From positions 1 to 39,701 of the forward strand of contig JAJDBI010000027.1 of the NCBI GenBank assembly GCA_029261435.1: a stretch of 39,701 nucleotides of DNA, given 5' to 3'. Below the pieces are notes generated by a model that had not been told where the DNA came from, did no database searches, and saw nothing but the letters and a program-made list of their open reading frames with translations. A program made the translations under genes and the position numbers. Shown here piece by piece: positions 31,457-39,701 of this stretch (positions are counted from its first letter, which is position 1; each line of letters begins with the position of its first letter). Source of the DNA: Nitrospinaceae bacterium (GTDB taxonomy: Bacteria > Nitrospinota > Nitrospinia > Nitrospinales > VA-1).

Positions 31457-31708
31457 ATGGCACTTAATCTGGAGCCCGTTTATCAGGAAATTTTCGCTAA
31501 ATTCAAAACGCGGAAAAAGTTCGTGATACGGTCCGTAGAAAATAATATGTTAACGGTTGAGCAGGATGAAGAAATCTGTGGACAAAAAGAACCCAAAGTT
31601 TTTGAATTCAAAAGCCCGAGAGAGTTCGAAGAATTTGTCCGCGTAGAAAACCAGTTCGAATCCGACATCGTAAAACAACTGGAAGGCAACAAAATGCCTT
31701 ACCGGTGA
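31457..31708 (+). CDS. Small conserved-looking protein of unknown function (83 aa)
   Basis: The protein begins MALNLEPVYQEIFAKFKTRK and ends KQLEGNKMPYR. It has alternating helix and strand patterns (FVIRSVENNMLTVEQDEEI; FEFKSPREFEEFVRVENQFE), with one Cys and a high content of charged residues. No family is recognised. AGGAG lies 7 nt before the ATG and a plausible promoter lies upstream, so expression is likely. It is cytoplasmic by composition and convergent with the lipoprotein gene downstream. Confidence 0.65.
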   Translation: MALNLEPVYQEIFAKFKTRKKFVIRSVENNMLTVEQDEEICGQKEPKVFEFKSPREFEEFVRVENQFESDIVKQLEGNKMPYR

Positions 31709-31728
31709 GCCACCGGGGGTTCACCGGG
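31703..31728. other. Inverted repeat in the convergent gap after the 83-aa gene
   Basis: CCGGTGA and TCACCGG form a 7-bp stem around a 12-nt loop that contains GAGCCACCGG-type repeat sequence. It overlaps the stop codons of both convergent genes. No U-tract is seen, so it may be a repeat relic or a weak bidirectional transcript end. Confidence 0.4.
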
Positions 31729-32302
31729 TGGACCAGTTGCCGTCTTCGAGTTTGAATTTTTCGCCGGGTTTGGCGTTGTCGCGGTTCAGGCTGGCGGAAA
31801 TTTTCTGGACCTTGGGGAGGTCTTTGTCTGTGAAGTTTTCGTTGGTCGCTACGATTCTTTTTAATATCACCATTCTATCTTCATTTTCTTCTGCAATGAT
31901 GGCTGTGGCGAACTCTTTGAACTTTGCATCGGTTTTTGTCCGTTCCGTTGCAAAAAATTTCAGCAACCCGTCATTGCCTTCTCCTGCCACCTGGGATTTT
32001 TTAAAATCCTGAATATCGTCGCGATTGAACTCCTGACGCTGCATGGCTCTCAATGCAGCCAACTTGCCTTTCGGAATTTCCGTGGCAGGTTTGAGTTTCC
32101 CTTCTTCATCTACTGACCGGACCGACGCAAGAAGCAGGACTTCGTTGCCCAGTTCTTCGTAACTGCCGAGTATCTGGTTTTCCAATGCGGTTTTTTGGTC
32201 AACGATGGTGACATTCACATCCACCAGTTTCTCGGCGCAACTGGGAAGCACCAGCAGCAAAGCGAGCGCAAGTGACATTGATGAGAGTTGGAATAATTTC
32301 AT
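31721..32302 (-). CDS. Putative lipoprotein of unknown function, coupled to fabF-like gene
   Basis: The protein has 193 residues from the ATG at 32302. A lipoprotein signal MKLFQLSSMSLALALLLVLP ends in SC, with the lipobox LPSC at 19-22 giving Cys22. The mature part is helical and charged, with no recognised domain; Ala at +2 favours outer-membrane sorting if the Lol rule applies. A TTG four codons upstream is possible but unlikely. The ATG lies 4 nt after the stop of the FabF-like gene, so translation is probably coupled and the two are co-transcribed. Confidence 0.65.
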   Translation of the reverse strand: MKLFQLSSMSLALALLLVLPSCAEKLVDVNVTIVDQKTALENQILGSYEELGNEVLLLASVRSVDEEGKLKPATEIPKGKLAALRAMQRQEFNRDDIQDFKKSQVAGEGNDGLLKFFATERTKTDAKFKEFATAIIAEENEDRMVILKRIVATNENFTDKDLPKVQKISASLNRDNAKPGEKFKLEDGNWSTR

Positions 32303-32306
32303 AGCT

Positions 32307-33557
32307 CTATGCAAACTTCTTCAGGATGATGGCGGAATTTTTTGATCCGAATGAAATGCAATTGCTGATGGCGATATTCAGTTTGCCTTCTCTTCCCACA
32401 TTGGGAACATAATCCATATCGCATTCCGGGTCCGGGTTTTCCATATTAATGGTGGGAGTCATGAATCCGTTTTTCAGAGACAGGGCCGATACGGTCACCC
32501 CCAGTGCCCCCGAAGCCCCTTGCGGGTGCCCGACCATGGACTTGGTGGAGCTGACCGGGATGTTCATGGCATGGCTGTTAAAGGTTCGTTTGACCGCCAG
32601 CGTTTCGACTTTATCATTGAGCAGGGTCGAGGTGCCGTGGAAATTAATATAGTCCACCTCATCTTTATTCAATCTGGCATCCTTCAAAGCAAGGCTCAAG
32701 GCTCGTGAAGATTGTTTGCCATCGGGCATGATGGCAACTCGGTGATAGGCATCACAGGTCGTGCCGTAGCCAACAACTTCTGCGATGATCTCTGCTCCTC
32801 GCGCTTTGGCGTGTTCCATTTCTTCCAGAATAACTGTCCAGGCACCTTCGGCCAGCACGAAGCCTTCGCGATCTTTGTTGAAGGGACGCGAGCCGCGTGT
32901 GGGGGATTCGTTATAGTTCATGGGATTGACCTTCATTCTTTCGAATCCATGCATCATTGCCGGAGTGACACAGGATTCCACTCCGCCGGAGACGAACCAG
33001 TCTTCCTGGCCGAATCGGATTGTATTGAACGCGTAACCCAAAGCATCGGAGGAACTGGTGCATCCATTGGAGATCACATGACTCCGACCCTGGAACCCGA
33101 AGTGCATGGAAATTTCGCTCGACAACATCCCCACCAGAGAATTGGAGATGGCGTAGGGGCTGATCTTGTTTTTCTGATTGGAGAAATAAATTTCAAACTG
33201 TTTTTCGGAAAAGTCGAATCCCGACCCGCCGCTCCCGACCAGAACCCCCAGCCCTTCAAAATCTTCCTCAGAAAAAGCAGAGAGATCAATCCCTGCATTC
33301 GCCAGAGCTTCCTGGGTCGCCGCGACTGCCAGAGGAACCGACCTTGGTAATTTTTTCAAATCTGACGCGGAATAATAAAGAGATGGATCGAACTGGCTCA
33401 CTTCTCCGGCAATCTGACATGCCAAGGCAGAGGCATCGAAACTGGCTATCCGGTCTATGCCACTGATGCCTTTACACGTATTTTCCCAAAAGTTTTTTAA
33501 ACCGATGCCATTCGGGCTGACTGCACCGAGGCCGGTGATCACCACTCTGCGTAACAT
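32307..33557 (-). CDS. fabF: 3-oxoacyl-ACP synthase II (FabF-like)
   Basis: The protein has 416 residues, full length for a type II condensing enzyme. The catalytic triad is Cys166 (SNGCTSSSD), His307 (NFHGTST) and His344 (VGHPQGASG), all intact. RPFNKDREGFVLAEGA (about 225-240) is the conserved FabF/FabB loop. It extends acyl-ACP chains with malonyl-ACP in the cytoplasm. There is no acyl-carrier protein gene beside it, unlike the usual fab cluster, so it may be a second copy for a special fatty acid. A coupled lipoprotein gene follows. The upstream 171 bp hold a stable hairpin at 33660-33675. Confidence 0.9.
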   Translation of the reverse strand: MLRRVVITGLGAVSPNGIGLKNFWENTCKGISGIDRIASFDASALACQIAGEVSQFDPSLYYSASDLKKLPRSVPLAVAATQEALANAGIDLSAFSEEDFEGLGVLVGSGGSGFDFSEKQFEIYFSNQKNKISPYAISNSLVGMLSSEISMHFGFQGRSHVISNGCTSSSDALGYAFNTIRFGQEDWFVSGGVESCVTPAMMHGFERMKVNPMNYNESPTRGSRPFNKDREGFVLAEGAWTVILEEMEHAKARGAEIIAEVVGYGTTCDAYHRVAIMPDGKQSSRALSLALKDARLNKDEVDYINFHGTSTLLNDKVETLAVKRTFNSHAMNIPVSSTKSMVGHPQGASGALGVTVSALSLKNGFMTPTINMENPDPECDMDYVPNVGREGKLNIAISNCISFGSKNSAIILKKFA

Positions 33558-33659
33558 ATATATTGAGGTCTCTAATTAAGCGTTTTAAAGGAAGCGTTTA
33601 AAATTCTGCTCCCCGTTGGATTGAAGTTATTAAGTTATGGTAACATACGGGTGCCGAAC

Positions 33660-33675
33660 CGGGCAACGATGCCCG
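33660..33675. other. Short GC-rich hairpin between fabF-like and nagZ
   Basis: CGGGCA and TGCCCG pair around an ACGA loop, in the divergent gap 33558-33728. No U-tract follows. The gap also carries two direct copies of AAGCGTTT near 33579 and 33593. The role is unknown. Confidence 0.35.
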
Positions 33676-33728
33676 CTTGCAGTAATGGCAAACCCTGTTC
33701 ATCAACGCTACCCTGAGTCCTATTCCAT

Positions 33729-34808
33729 TTGCTTTCGCTGAAACAACAAACCGGCCAAATGATTGTATCAGGGTTTGAGGGAACCACTCTCAATACCCGC
33801 ACGGAAGAACTGATTGTTCAGCAGGGTATTGGTGGCTTGATTCTGTTCGAGCGTAATTTCAAGAATCCCGATCAGTTAAGGCAATTGATCAACGACCTCC
33901 AGTCGTTGACGGCTGACAACCCGGAAATTCCTCCGCTTTTCATTTCGGTTGATCAAGAAGGCGGAAGGGTCGCGCGACTGGGAGCACCTTTCACCCAGTT
34001 CCCCCCCATGTCTTGCCTCGGTCAGGCTGACTCGAATGAACTGGCTTACCGGTTCGGACTTGGTATGGGAAAAGAGTTGCGGGCGGTCGGGGTAAATATG
34101 GACTACGCGCCGGTTCTTGATGTCCACTCCAATCCTGCAAACCCCATCATTGGGCACAGGGCTCTGGATAGAGATGCAGAGAAGGTGGCACGTTTGGGAG
34201 CTGAGCTGATTCGCGGATTTTATGATGCCGGGGTCATTCCAGTCGGCAAGCATTTTCCCGGACATGGCGATACATCTCAAGATTCTCACCTCACTCTGCC
34301 CCGGGTTGAACGAGCTCAGGAATCCCTGCAACAAATTGAATTGATCCCTTTCAGCCGCGCCATCGAGCAGGGACTGGAGGTCCTCATGACAGCGCATGTG
34401 GTCTACCCGGCCTGGGACGCAGACCGCCCTGCCACTTTTTCCCCAACTATTATGAATGATGTGTTGAGAAAAACTCTTCACTTTGAAGGACTGATCATGT
34501 CCGACGATCTGGAGATGCAGGCCATCAAGGACAAGGTGGAATCCATTCCTGAGCTGGGAACCCGTGCTGGAGTTGATATTTTTCTTATTTGTCACGACCT
34601 GGAAAAAGTAAACACACTTCAGGATGCCATGAACCAGAATATTGAAAGCGGAGTCATTCCTCGCACTACTATTGATCAATCGCTCGCACGAATTTTCAAG
34701 GTGAAACAAAGGTTACAAATTCCGGCAGATACCAGCCTGAACTTTGAAAATATTCTTGAAGAAAATCAGAGTCTCGCTCAGGAGATGCGGGCATTTTTCA
34801 AAGAATGA
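33729..34808 (+). CDS. nagZ: Beta-N-acetylhexosaminidase NagZ (GH3)
   Basis: The protein has 359 residues. The GH3 signature KHFPGHGDTSQDSH starts at Lys174, with His179 and Asp181 in the catalytic loop. The nucleophile is Asp259 in IMSDDLEM. SVDQEGGRVARLGAPFTQFP (about 73-92) is typical of NagZ. The enzyme cleaves GlcNAc from anhydro-muropeptides during peptidoglycan recycling in the cytoplasm. The start is TTG: the ORF has no ATG nearby, and MLSLKQQTGQMIVSGFEG matches the usual N-terminus. No good ribosome-binding site is visible. The next gene follows after 3 nt. Confidence 0.93.
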   Translation: MLSLKQQTGQMIVSGFEGTTLNTRTEELIVQQGIGGLILFERNFKNPDQLRQLINDLQSLTADNPEIPPLFISVDQEGGRVARLGAPFTQFPPMSCLGQADSNELAYRFGLGMGKELRAVGVNMDYAPVLDVHSNPANPIIGHRALDRDAEKVARLGAELIRGFYDAGVIPVGKHFPGHGDTSQDSHLTLPRVERAQESLQQIELIPFSRAIEQGLEVLMTAHVVYPAWDADRPATFSPTIMNDVLRKTLHFEGLIMSDDLEMQAIKDKVESIPELGTRAGVDIFLICHDLEKVNTLQDAMNQNIESGVIPRTTIDQSLARIFKVKQRLQIPADTSLNFENILEENQSLAQEMRAFFKE

Positions 34809-34811
34809 TCC

Positions 34812-36461
34812 ATGAATAACGCCCCAGACAGCGATCCAGTCACTACCCCGGCCAAACGTTGGGGCCGAGTTACCCTGATCTATCTGGCATTGTTGGCCTA
34901 TTTCTGGTCCTTCTCCAAATATGGACTTAATATTTGGGACGAAGGGGGGTATGCCAATGGGACCCTGAGAACCCTTAACGGGGAAAGGGCGCTCATAGAC
35001 TTCAATCCCAATGGCTACCTCCCCGGTCGTTATTGGTACGGAATGCTTTTTTTTAAACTTTTCGGGGTAGATATTCAAAGCTTGCGCATAGGTGTTCTGC
35101 TTATTACTCCACCTATGGTCTTAATGGTTTATTCCATCGGTCGGAAAATCATGCCAGCCGGCTTTGCTTTGCTTGCGGCACTGTTTATGCTTTCCGCTCC
35201 TTCGATGTACTACAATCGCTTCTTCACCTTCTTCGTCGTTCTGAACCTCTATCTCATTACAAATTTCTTGTGCAAAAAAAACCTGGGGTCTTTGGCAGGT
35301 CTGGGGGCAGGAATTTTCTTAAGTGCCTTTTTCAAGTTCGAAGTGACTCTTTTTTCGACACTAATCAGCCTGACAGTGATGGCTTTGATGTTCAGCCAGC
35401 AACAATGGCGAACTCATTTTTTTCCGAAAAAAAATACAACGCATTCACCCAACAGAAACTATTATCTGGCAGGCGGGATCTCTATCACAGCAATTGTGTG
35501 TGGGGTCTATCTTGGGCTGGACGGCTACTTCACGCAAGTATTCAAAATGGTCATCGATGCACATGATGTCTGGGGTAACCCGTTTCCAGAAGTCTTTCCC
35601 TTTCTCGCGCTTCTCAAAGAGGTCGGGTACCACCAGATGTTTGAAAGGGTTTTATTCTACCTTCCCATACTGACTTGCGGCATTGTGGCGGCTCTTCTTA
35701 TTTATCAACTTGTGATAAAAAAAGAATCACTTCATGTTGATAAACTAATCGTTATTTCCATTCTGCTATTCGGGGTTTGCGCCTTTGGTCTGGTGATATG
35801 GCGCGCGGGATTCGATAATCTACTAAGAACCCTGCCGCCTTTTTATCTTCTATTCTGTTATTTATTATATCGAGTCAGGGAGAAGGTTCTTCACTCCCAG
35901 GAACCTGTTAAACAAAAGAGCGTATTAACTCGGTTGCCCTTGAACCTTCTCACCGTTTTCCTGCCCTTTCTTTTTTATTTCGAGATGAACACCCATCACG
36001 GTTTTTATGCCGGCAGCATCGGGGCCATGAAACTGGAGACCACTCACCTTACTCTGGATAAAGTAGATATCTACACCAACCCCGCAGAAGCCAAGTGGAT
36101 TAAAGAGGTCGTCGAAAAAATAAACCTGTACTCACAAGAAGGGGACGCCATCCTGGCACTGCCACTAAACCCGATTTTTTATTTTCTTTCAGGGCGAGTC
36201 AATCCTTCACCTTATGAATGGGTTTTACCGGGCATGTTGGAGGAGAAAAAAGAAAAAGAGCTGGTTGCGATATTGAACAATAATCCTCCCAAAATGGTGA
36301 TCTACATAGATATCGCCATTGACGGAAAGGAAGAAAGACGGCTCTTACATTACGCCCCGCACCTCTATAAGTTCCTGTTAGACCGATATGGCTTCCAGGA
36401 AAAAGTAGGTTTTTTTCAAATCCTTTTACCTAAAAGCCTGCCCTCACCCTTGGACTTCTAA
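34812..36461 (+). CDS. GT-C-type membrane glycosyltransferase (ArnT/PMT-like)
   Basis: The protein has 549 residues. The first helix (about 21-38) is followed by GLNIWDEGGYANGTLRTLNG, where the Asp-Glu pair fits the catalytic acidic motif of GT-C glycosyltransferases. About ten membrane helices cover residues 20-400, and a C-terminal soluble domain (about 410-549) completes the layout. Such enzymes use polyprenyl-linked sugars at the outer face of the inner membrane. The substrate is unknown; lipid A or cell-surface glycan is an inference. It lies 3 nt downstream of nagZ and is probably co-transcribed with it. The N-terminal 16 residues are hydrophilic and cytoplasmic. Confidence 0.75.
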   Translation: MNNAPDSDPVTTPAKRWGRVTLIYLALLAYFWSFSKYGLNIWDEGGYANGTLRTLNGERALIDFNPNGYLPGRYWYGMLFFKLFGVDIQSLRIGVLLITPPMVLMVYSIGRKIMPAGFALLAALFMLSAPSMYYNRFFTFFVVLNLYLITNFLCKKNLGSLAGLGAGIFLSAFFKFEVTLFSTLISLTVMALMFSQQQWRTHFFPKKNTTHSPNRNYYLAGGISITAIVCGVYLGLDGYFTQVFKMVIDAHDVWGNPFPEVFPFLALLKEVGYHQMFERVLFYLPILTCGIVAALLIYQLVIKKESLHVDKLIVISILLFGVCAFGLVIWRAGFDNLLRTLPPFYLLFCYLLYRVREKVLHSQEPVKQKSVLTRLPLNLLTVFLPFLFYFEMNTHHGFYAGSIGAMKLETTHLTLDKVDIYTNPAEAKWIKEVVEKINLYSQEGDAILALPLNPIFYFLSGRVNPSPYEWVLPGMLEEKKEKELVAILNNNPPKMVIYIDIAIDGKEERRLLHYAPHLYKFLLDRYGFQEKVGFFQILLPKSLPSPLDF

Positions 36462-36597
36462 TTACCCCCTAAAAATACCCGTTTATCTGTCATAATATAC
36501 TTTACAAAGATGTACAATTTTTAAATCAAGAAATACTCGAAAAAAGATTGACGACTCATATATTTTGAGGAATGATAGAAGCACAAGTAATTACAAG

Positions 36598-36634
36598 GAT
36601 AGAAAATCTATCTCCTATGCTATGATCCTATGCT
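36598..36634. promoter_or_regulatory. Inverted repeat plus direct repeats upstream of the XRE regulator
   Basis: GATAGA-AAA-TCTATC (36598-36612) is a perfect 6-bp inverted repeat. Two direct copies of CCTATGCT follow at 36614-36621 and 36627-36634. The gap 36462-36815 is AT-rich and holds nothing else that I can identify. These are candidate regulator sites about 180-220 bp upstream of the start. Confidence 0.35.
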
Positions 36635-36815
36635 TTCCCGCTCAAACTTGGTTACACTCTGAAGATTTGGGGAGTCCGGTACTTTAAAAATCCAGAGGGT
36701 CAAATAAAATTTTAAGTACGTAGCTATTGCTTGAAATTTAATTACAGGTTTCAGTCCTCAAGTTATCCAAGGTTACAATAGAGGCATTATTAATCATAAT
36801 TCGGTATACGGTAAA

Positions 36816-37229
36816 ATGCAAGAAATTAAATCAGGAACAGCTAAATTTTTAGGGTCACGTCTCCGCCAGTGGAGAAAAACTTTACCACTCAAATCTTTTG
36901 AGTTGGCAAAATTAATTAGAATCTCCCAGGGGTCATTATCTGACATTGAGAACAACAAGTCTTTGCCTTCAGCAGATACGATCGCAAAACTTTATCAGCA
37001 CACAGACCTTAATATAATCTGGCTTTTAACGGGAAAAGGGCCTATCAAGAAGACGCAACACGCTCCAGGCGGGGAAGAACCTTGTGTCAATGAAGCGATG
37101 GAAACTTACGGGGAAGACCCGGCATTGAATGAATTGATACAGAAACTAGTGCGCACCTATTACCGGGGTGATGCAGAGAAAAAGGCACATCTGGTAGGGT
37201 TTTTAATTGGTGCCGATCCGGGAGAATAG
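36816..37229 (+). CDS. XRE-family regulator with CI-like N-terminus
   Basis: The protein has 137 residues. The HTH lies at about 11-66: FLGSRLRQWRKTLPLKSFEL, then ISQGSLSDIENNKSLPSADT. The segment LNIIWLLTGKGP (about 65-76) is typical of phage-type and cell-envelope XRE repressors. The C-terminal 60 residues are helical (DPALNELIQKLVRTYYRGDA) and could mediate dimerisation; there is no peptidase domain. The start ATG has only a weak upstream GGT. It is convergent with the msbA-like gene, separated by 47 bp. The target is unknown. Confidence 0.8.
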   Translation: MQEIKSGTAKFLGSRLRQWRKTLPLKSFELAKLIRISQGSLSDIENNKSLPSADTIAKLYQHTDLNIIWLLTGKGPIKKTQHAPGGEEPCVNEAMETYGEDPALNELIQKLVRTYYRGDAEKKAHLVGFLIGADPGE

Positions 37230-37276
37230 CCCCCGCCTTATTTCTGGCAATACACCTTAATAGATAATCGGAACTA

Positions 37277-39022
37277 TTAATCCGCGCCTTCGTGCGCGGC
37301 AGGATCGAGCATTTTCAGGGTATATAAATTGTGGTATAAGCCTTTGTGGCTCATTAAGTCCTCATGTTGACCTGCTTCGACAATACCCCCCTTATCCAGA
37401 ACAATAATCTGATCTGCTTTATGAATTGTGCTCAGGCGATGCGCGATGATAAATGTCGTGCGGTCGGACATTAAAGTCTCCAAAGCGTCCTGAATGAGGG
37501 ATTCGGATCTGTTATCCAAAGAAGAAGTCGCCTCATCCAGAACCAGGATTTTCGGGTCTTTCAAAATGGCCCGGGCGATAGCAATTCTCTGTCTTTCTCC
37601 TCCAGAAAGCTTCGCTCCCTTCTCCCCGACAACCGTGTCGTACCCTTTTTCCATACCCACGATGAATTCATGTGCGTTGGCTTTTTGTGCGGCCTCTTTT
37701 AGTTCTGTGTCTGTTGCATCAAGCTTCCCATAAAGAATATTTTCCTTCACCGTACCTCCGAACAAAAGCGTTTCCTGAGGAACCAGAGCAATCTGGCTGA
37801 GAAAACTCTCCCGATCCAAGGTGCGAATATCATGACCGTCCAGACGAATAGCTCCGGTAGAAGGATCGAAGAAACGGAACAGCAGCTTTATGAGAGTCGA
37901 CTTACCCGCCCCGCTTGGCCCAACCAGAGCGGCAGTCTGCCCGGGAAGAATATCAAGGCTGACATCATGGATTACCTCTGCGTTGTCCCTGTATCCGAAA
38001 GAAACATTGTCGAACTGAATGCGTCCCTCTATATTTCCAATTGGAGCCGGGTTATCCGGGTTTTGAATCAAAGGCTGGGTATCGAGAATCTCATAGACCC
38101 TGTGGATGGCACCAGAGGCTTCCTGAACCTGAGTATACAGTCGAATGAAGGTTCCAATAGGTCCTGCAATGATCAGGGCGTACAGAAAAAAAGCTGCCAG
38201 CTCACCAGGAGTCGTCGCCCCCTGCATCACCTGATATCCACCGTACCAGATCAACAACGCGGAAACCAGAAAGGTGAGTCCCAGTATGAACGGACCAAAA
38301 AAAGAAGACACTTTGAGTTTATCCACCGCTCTCTCGAATGCCGTTTCAATCTTGCCCTGAAAACGATCCCGCTCATAAGGCTCACGGGTAAAAGATTTGA
38401 CAATCTTGATGGACGATATCACTTCTTCGAGAACCACCACAGCCTGCGCCAGTTGATCCTGAAGCTTTGCCGAAAACATTTTCAAACGCCGCCCAAAAAA
38501 CCGCGCAAAAATCATCAAGGGGGGCAGGATGAGTAAAATGAGCCCGGTCAATTTCCAGTTCAAATACAGAATGATCGTCATTGCCCCGAGCAAGGTAATA
38601 CTTTGTCGTAGCAAAGCAACGGGTATCGTTACCAGGGCATTCTCAATCACGGATATATCGTTGCTCATGCGGGATAATATTTCTCCTACCCGACGTTCCT
38701 GAAAAAAGCGCAATGAAAGTGATTGAATATGGGAAAAAAACTCAATGCGAAAATCCGTTGTCATTCTGTGGCCCACGAAGCCAAAAATATAATTGTGCGT
38801 GACCGCAAACACAGCCTGCAGACCAATAATGATGATTAAATCCCAGGCCAGACCATCCAGCACCTCACTGTCTTTTAATACGATCACAGCATTAATCATA
38901 TTGCGGACTATCAAAGGCAATACAAGATTGATCAACGAGGTTAAAGCCAGACAAATAAACGCAAAAACAAGACTTTTGGTATACGGCCGGGCGTATTTCA
39001 GTATTTTACGAAATTCTTTCAT
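37277..39022 (-). CDS. msbA: MsbA-like ABC exporter (lipid A/lipid flippase type)
   Basis: The protein has 581 residues: a six-helix exporter domain (about 15-310) fused to an ATPase domain. Walker A is GPSGAGKSTL (about 367-376), the signature is LSGGERQR (about 471-478), Walker B is ILVLDEATSSLD (about 490-501), and the H-loop is IIAHRLSTIH (about 523-532). Length and layout fit MsbA, which flips lipid A-core across the inner membrane as a homodimer; other half-size exporters (drugs, lipids) are possible. AAGAATTTTG-type context around the start shows no strong ribosome-binding site. A 7-bp inverted repeat (TTAATAG and CTATTAA) overlaps the stop codon. Confidence 0.82.
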   Translation of the reverse strand: MKEFRKILKYARPYTKSLVFAFICLALTSLINLVLPLIVRNMINAVIVLKDSEVLDGLAWDLIIIIGLQAVFAVTHNYIFGFVGHRMTTDFRIEFFSHIQSLSLRFFQERRVGEILSRMSNDISVIENALVTIPVALLRQSITLLGAMTIILYLNWKLTGLILLILPPLMIFARFFGRRLKMFSAKLQDQLAQAVVVLEEVISSIKIVKSFTREPYERDRFQGKIETAFERAVDKLKVSSFFGPFILGLTFLVSALLIWYGGYQVMQGATTPGELAAFFLYALIIAGPIGTFIRLYTQVQEASGAIHRVYEILDTQPLIQNPDNPAPIGNIEGRIQFDNVSFGYRDNAEVIHDVSLDILPGQTAALVGPSGAGKSTLIKLLFRFFDPSTGAIRLDGHDIRTLDRESFLSQIALVPQETLLFGGTVKENILYGKLDATDTELKEAAQKANAHEFIVGMEKGYDTVVGEKGAKLSGGERQRIAIARAILKDPKILVLDEATSSLDNRSESLIQDALETLMSDRTTFIIAHRLSTIHKADQIIVLDKGGIVEAGQHEDLMSHKGLYHNLYTLKMLDPAAHEGAD

Positions 39023-39205
39023 TCAAAATAAACGATGTTTAAATATTCTTAAAATTCAGAGCAAACTCCCTGAATCACTTTGTTTTCAATTATTTTTCAG
39101 GGCGGTATCATAACTGTTAAACAGGTTCAATTCAAACCTTATCCAACCGCAATAGTCTGATTCAAAAAGCGAAAAAGATCTTCCTAAATAATTTTTAAAT
39201 AATCC

Positions 39206-39232
39206 TTAAGTTAAACCCAAAGGTGCCGTTAA
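39206..39232 (+). promoter_or_regulatory. Sigma-28 (FliA) promoter candidate for flaG
   Basis: TTAAGTTA (39206-39213), an 11-nt spacer and GCCGTTAA (39225-39232) match the FliA consensus TAAAGTTT-N11-GCCGATAA at 13 of 16 positions. The expected start is near 39240, giving a leader of about 103 nt. The rest of the gap 39023-39342 shows nothing else. Confidence 0.65.
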
Positions 39233-39342
39233 GAAGAGTGCGTATACTGGCTAAAAATTGAAAAACGCAGAAAAATCAAGATAACCCTATAATTTTCAAC
39301 CATTTAAATAGGATTTTATCAACCAGGACAGAGGTAAAGCAT

Positions 39343-39690
39343 ATGGATACCCAAGCCGTTAATTCAGCGGGAAATCCGACAGTTCCACCGCCAAAAATAC
39401 AATCATCTTCATCAAGCTCTGGATCTAAAGCAATTCCGACTCCGGGGCCTGAAGCATCAGTTGACTCGGTCGACTTATCTTCTAAAGCCAAGGCTTTGGT
39501 AGAGAGCAAAAAAGGCGGACAAGCATCATCGAATAGCGAACAAAGAAAATTTTCAGTGACGGATGATAACGATGTCGTTCTTCAGGTCATTGACCCGAAG
39601 ACACAGAAGGTGGTTAAGTCCGTTCCCACTGAAGAGCAAATGCAATTGAAAAATGCCGTTCGGGATGGAATCAGCGATATCACGGAATAG
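39343..39690 (+). CDS. flaG: FlaG-family flagellar protein
   Basis: The protein has 115 residues. The C-terminal 50 residues (KFSVTDDNDVVLQVIDPKTQ, then VVKSVPTEEQMQLKNAVRDG) carry the FlaG signature. The N-terminal 60 residues are low-complexity Ser, Pro and Gly, as in other FlaG proteins. FlaG affects filament length and glycosylation in several bacteria. GAGGT lies 8 nt before the ATG, and a sigma-28-like promoter lies upstream, which fits a late flagellar gene. The next flagellar genes (often fliD and fliS) would lie past the right edge. Confidence 0.82.
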   Translation: MDTQAVNSAGNPTVPPPKIQSSSSSSGSKAIPTPGPEASVDSVDLSSKAKALVESKKGGQASSNSEQRKFSVTDDNDVVLQVIDPKTQKVVKSVPTEEQMQLKNAVRDGISDITE

Positions 39691-39701
39691 GTTTTCCCAG
39701 A

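Noticed and set aside
32712..33350. Long plus-strand open frame
   Set aside because: Antisense to the FabF-like gene with intact catalytic triad; no domain in the frame.
33876..34709. Long minus-strand open frame of 277 codons
   Set aside because: Antisense to nagZ; composition is that of a shadow frame rich in Ser, His and Arg.
37257..37280. TTAATAG and CTATTAA inverted repeat as a terminator
   Set aside because: The stem is AT-only, lacks a U-tract and overlaps a stop codon, so a terminator cannot be claimed.
37832..38536. Plus-strand open frame of 234 codons
   Set aside because: Antisense to the msbA-like gene, which has all ABC motifs.

Overview
The window looks like a chromosomal segment of a Gram-negative, flagellated, type IV piliated bacterium. 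The evidence is a complete pilMNOPQ set with a PilQ secretin, an MsbA-like lipid A exporter, LapA/LapB-like envelope genes, lipoprotein signal peptides, NagZ (peptidoglycan recycling) and a FlaG gene behind a sigma-28-like promoter. Base composition looks moderate (mid-40s % G+C by eye), with an AT-richer patch around the pentapeptide and GIY-YIG genes. The phylum cannot be fixed from this window; a Nitrospinota- or 'deltaproteobacteria'-like lineage is only an impression. No rRNA, tRNA or CRISPR was seen.

Layout. 1-601: 5' part of nadB, running off the left edge. 754-2549: a pentapeptide-repeat membrane protein, then a small GIY-YIG nuclease gene flanked by two inverted copies of a 25-nt hairpin repeat. 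2580-3509: a signal-less BtuF-like protein. 3666-11056 (minus): a translationally coupled block of two tandem YfhO-like membrane proteins, a 26-codon micro-ORF and a membrane-anchored spermidine-synthase-like protein, just downstream of the pilin gene pilA (11291-11677) and its terminator. 11992-14704 (plus): nadD-rsfS-DksA-like-lapA/lapB fusion. 14819-17794 (minus): a secreted repeat protein, a degenerate ADP-ribosylglycohydrolase and a WalJ-like MBL hydrolase. 18102-19589: aldehyde dehydrogenase. 19793-27516 (minus): pilM-pilN-pilO-pilP(fusion)-pilQ-aroB-DUF4124. 27855-28106: small XRE regulator. 28352-29728: miaB. 29760-33557: an orphan 483-aa protein, an 83-aa protein, a lipoprotein and a FabF-like synthase. 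33729-36461: nagZ and a GT-C-like glycosyltransferase. 36816-39022: a second XRE regulator and msbA-like. 39343-39690: flaG.

How the genes fit together. The assembly operon (pilMNOPQ) and pilA are 15 kb apart, but each has a -24/-12 promoter of sigma-54 type (GG-N10-GC) at a sensible distance from its start. This suggests common RpoN/PilR-type control. Next to pilA sits a chain of polytopic membrane genes that could modify the surface or the pilin. The lapA/B-like, msbA-like, fabF-like and GT-C genes point to envelope lipid and glycan synthesis scattered across the segment.

Most unusual signals. (1) A 377-bp unit at 2173-2549: a GIY-YIG nuclease gene bracketed by inverted hairpin repeats whose stems show a compensatory base-pair change, resembling a minimal REP/RAYT-like element with a different nuclease. 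(2) A second family of short GC-rich palindromic repeats at gene ends, one of which forms the tail of a coding sequence. (3) Odd pilus proteins: PilP with a large extra N-terminal region, PilN with a poly-lysine insert and PilM with an acidic insert.
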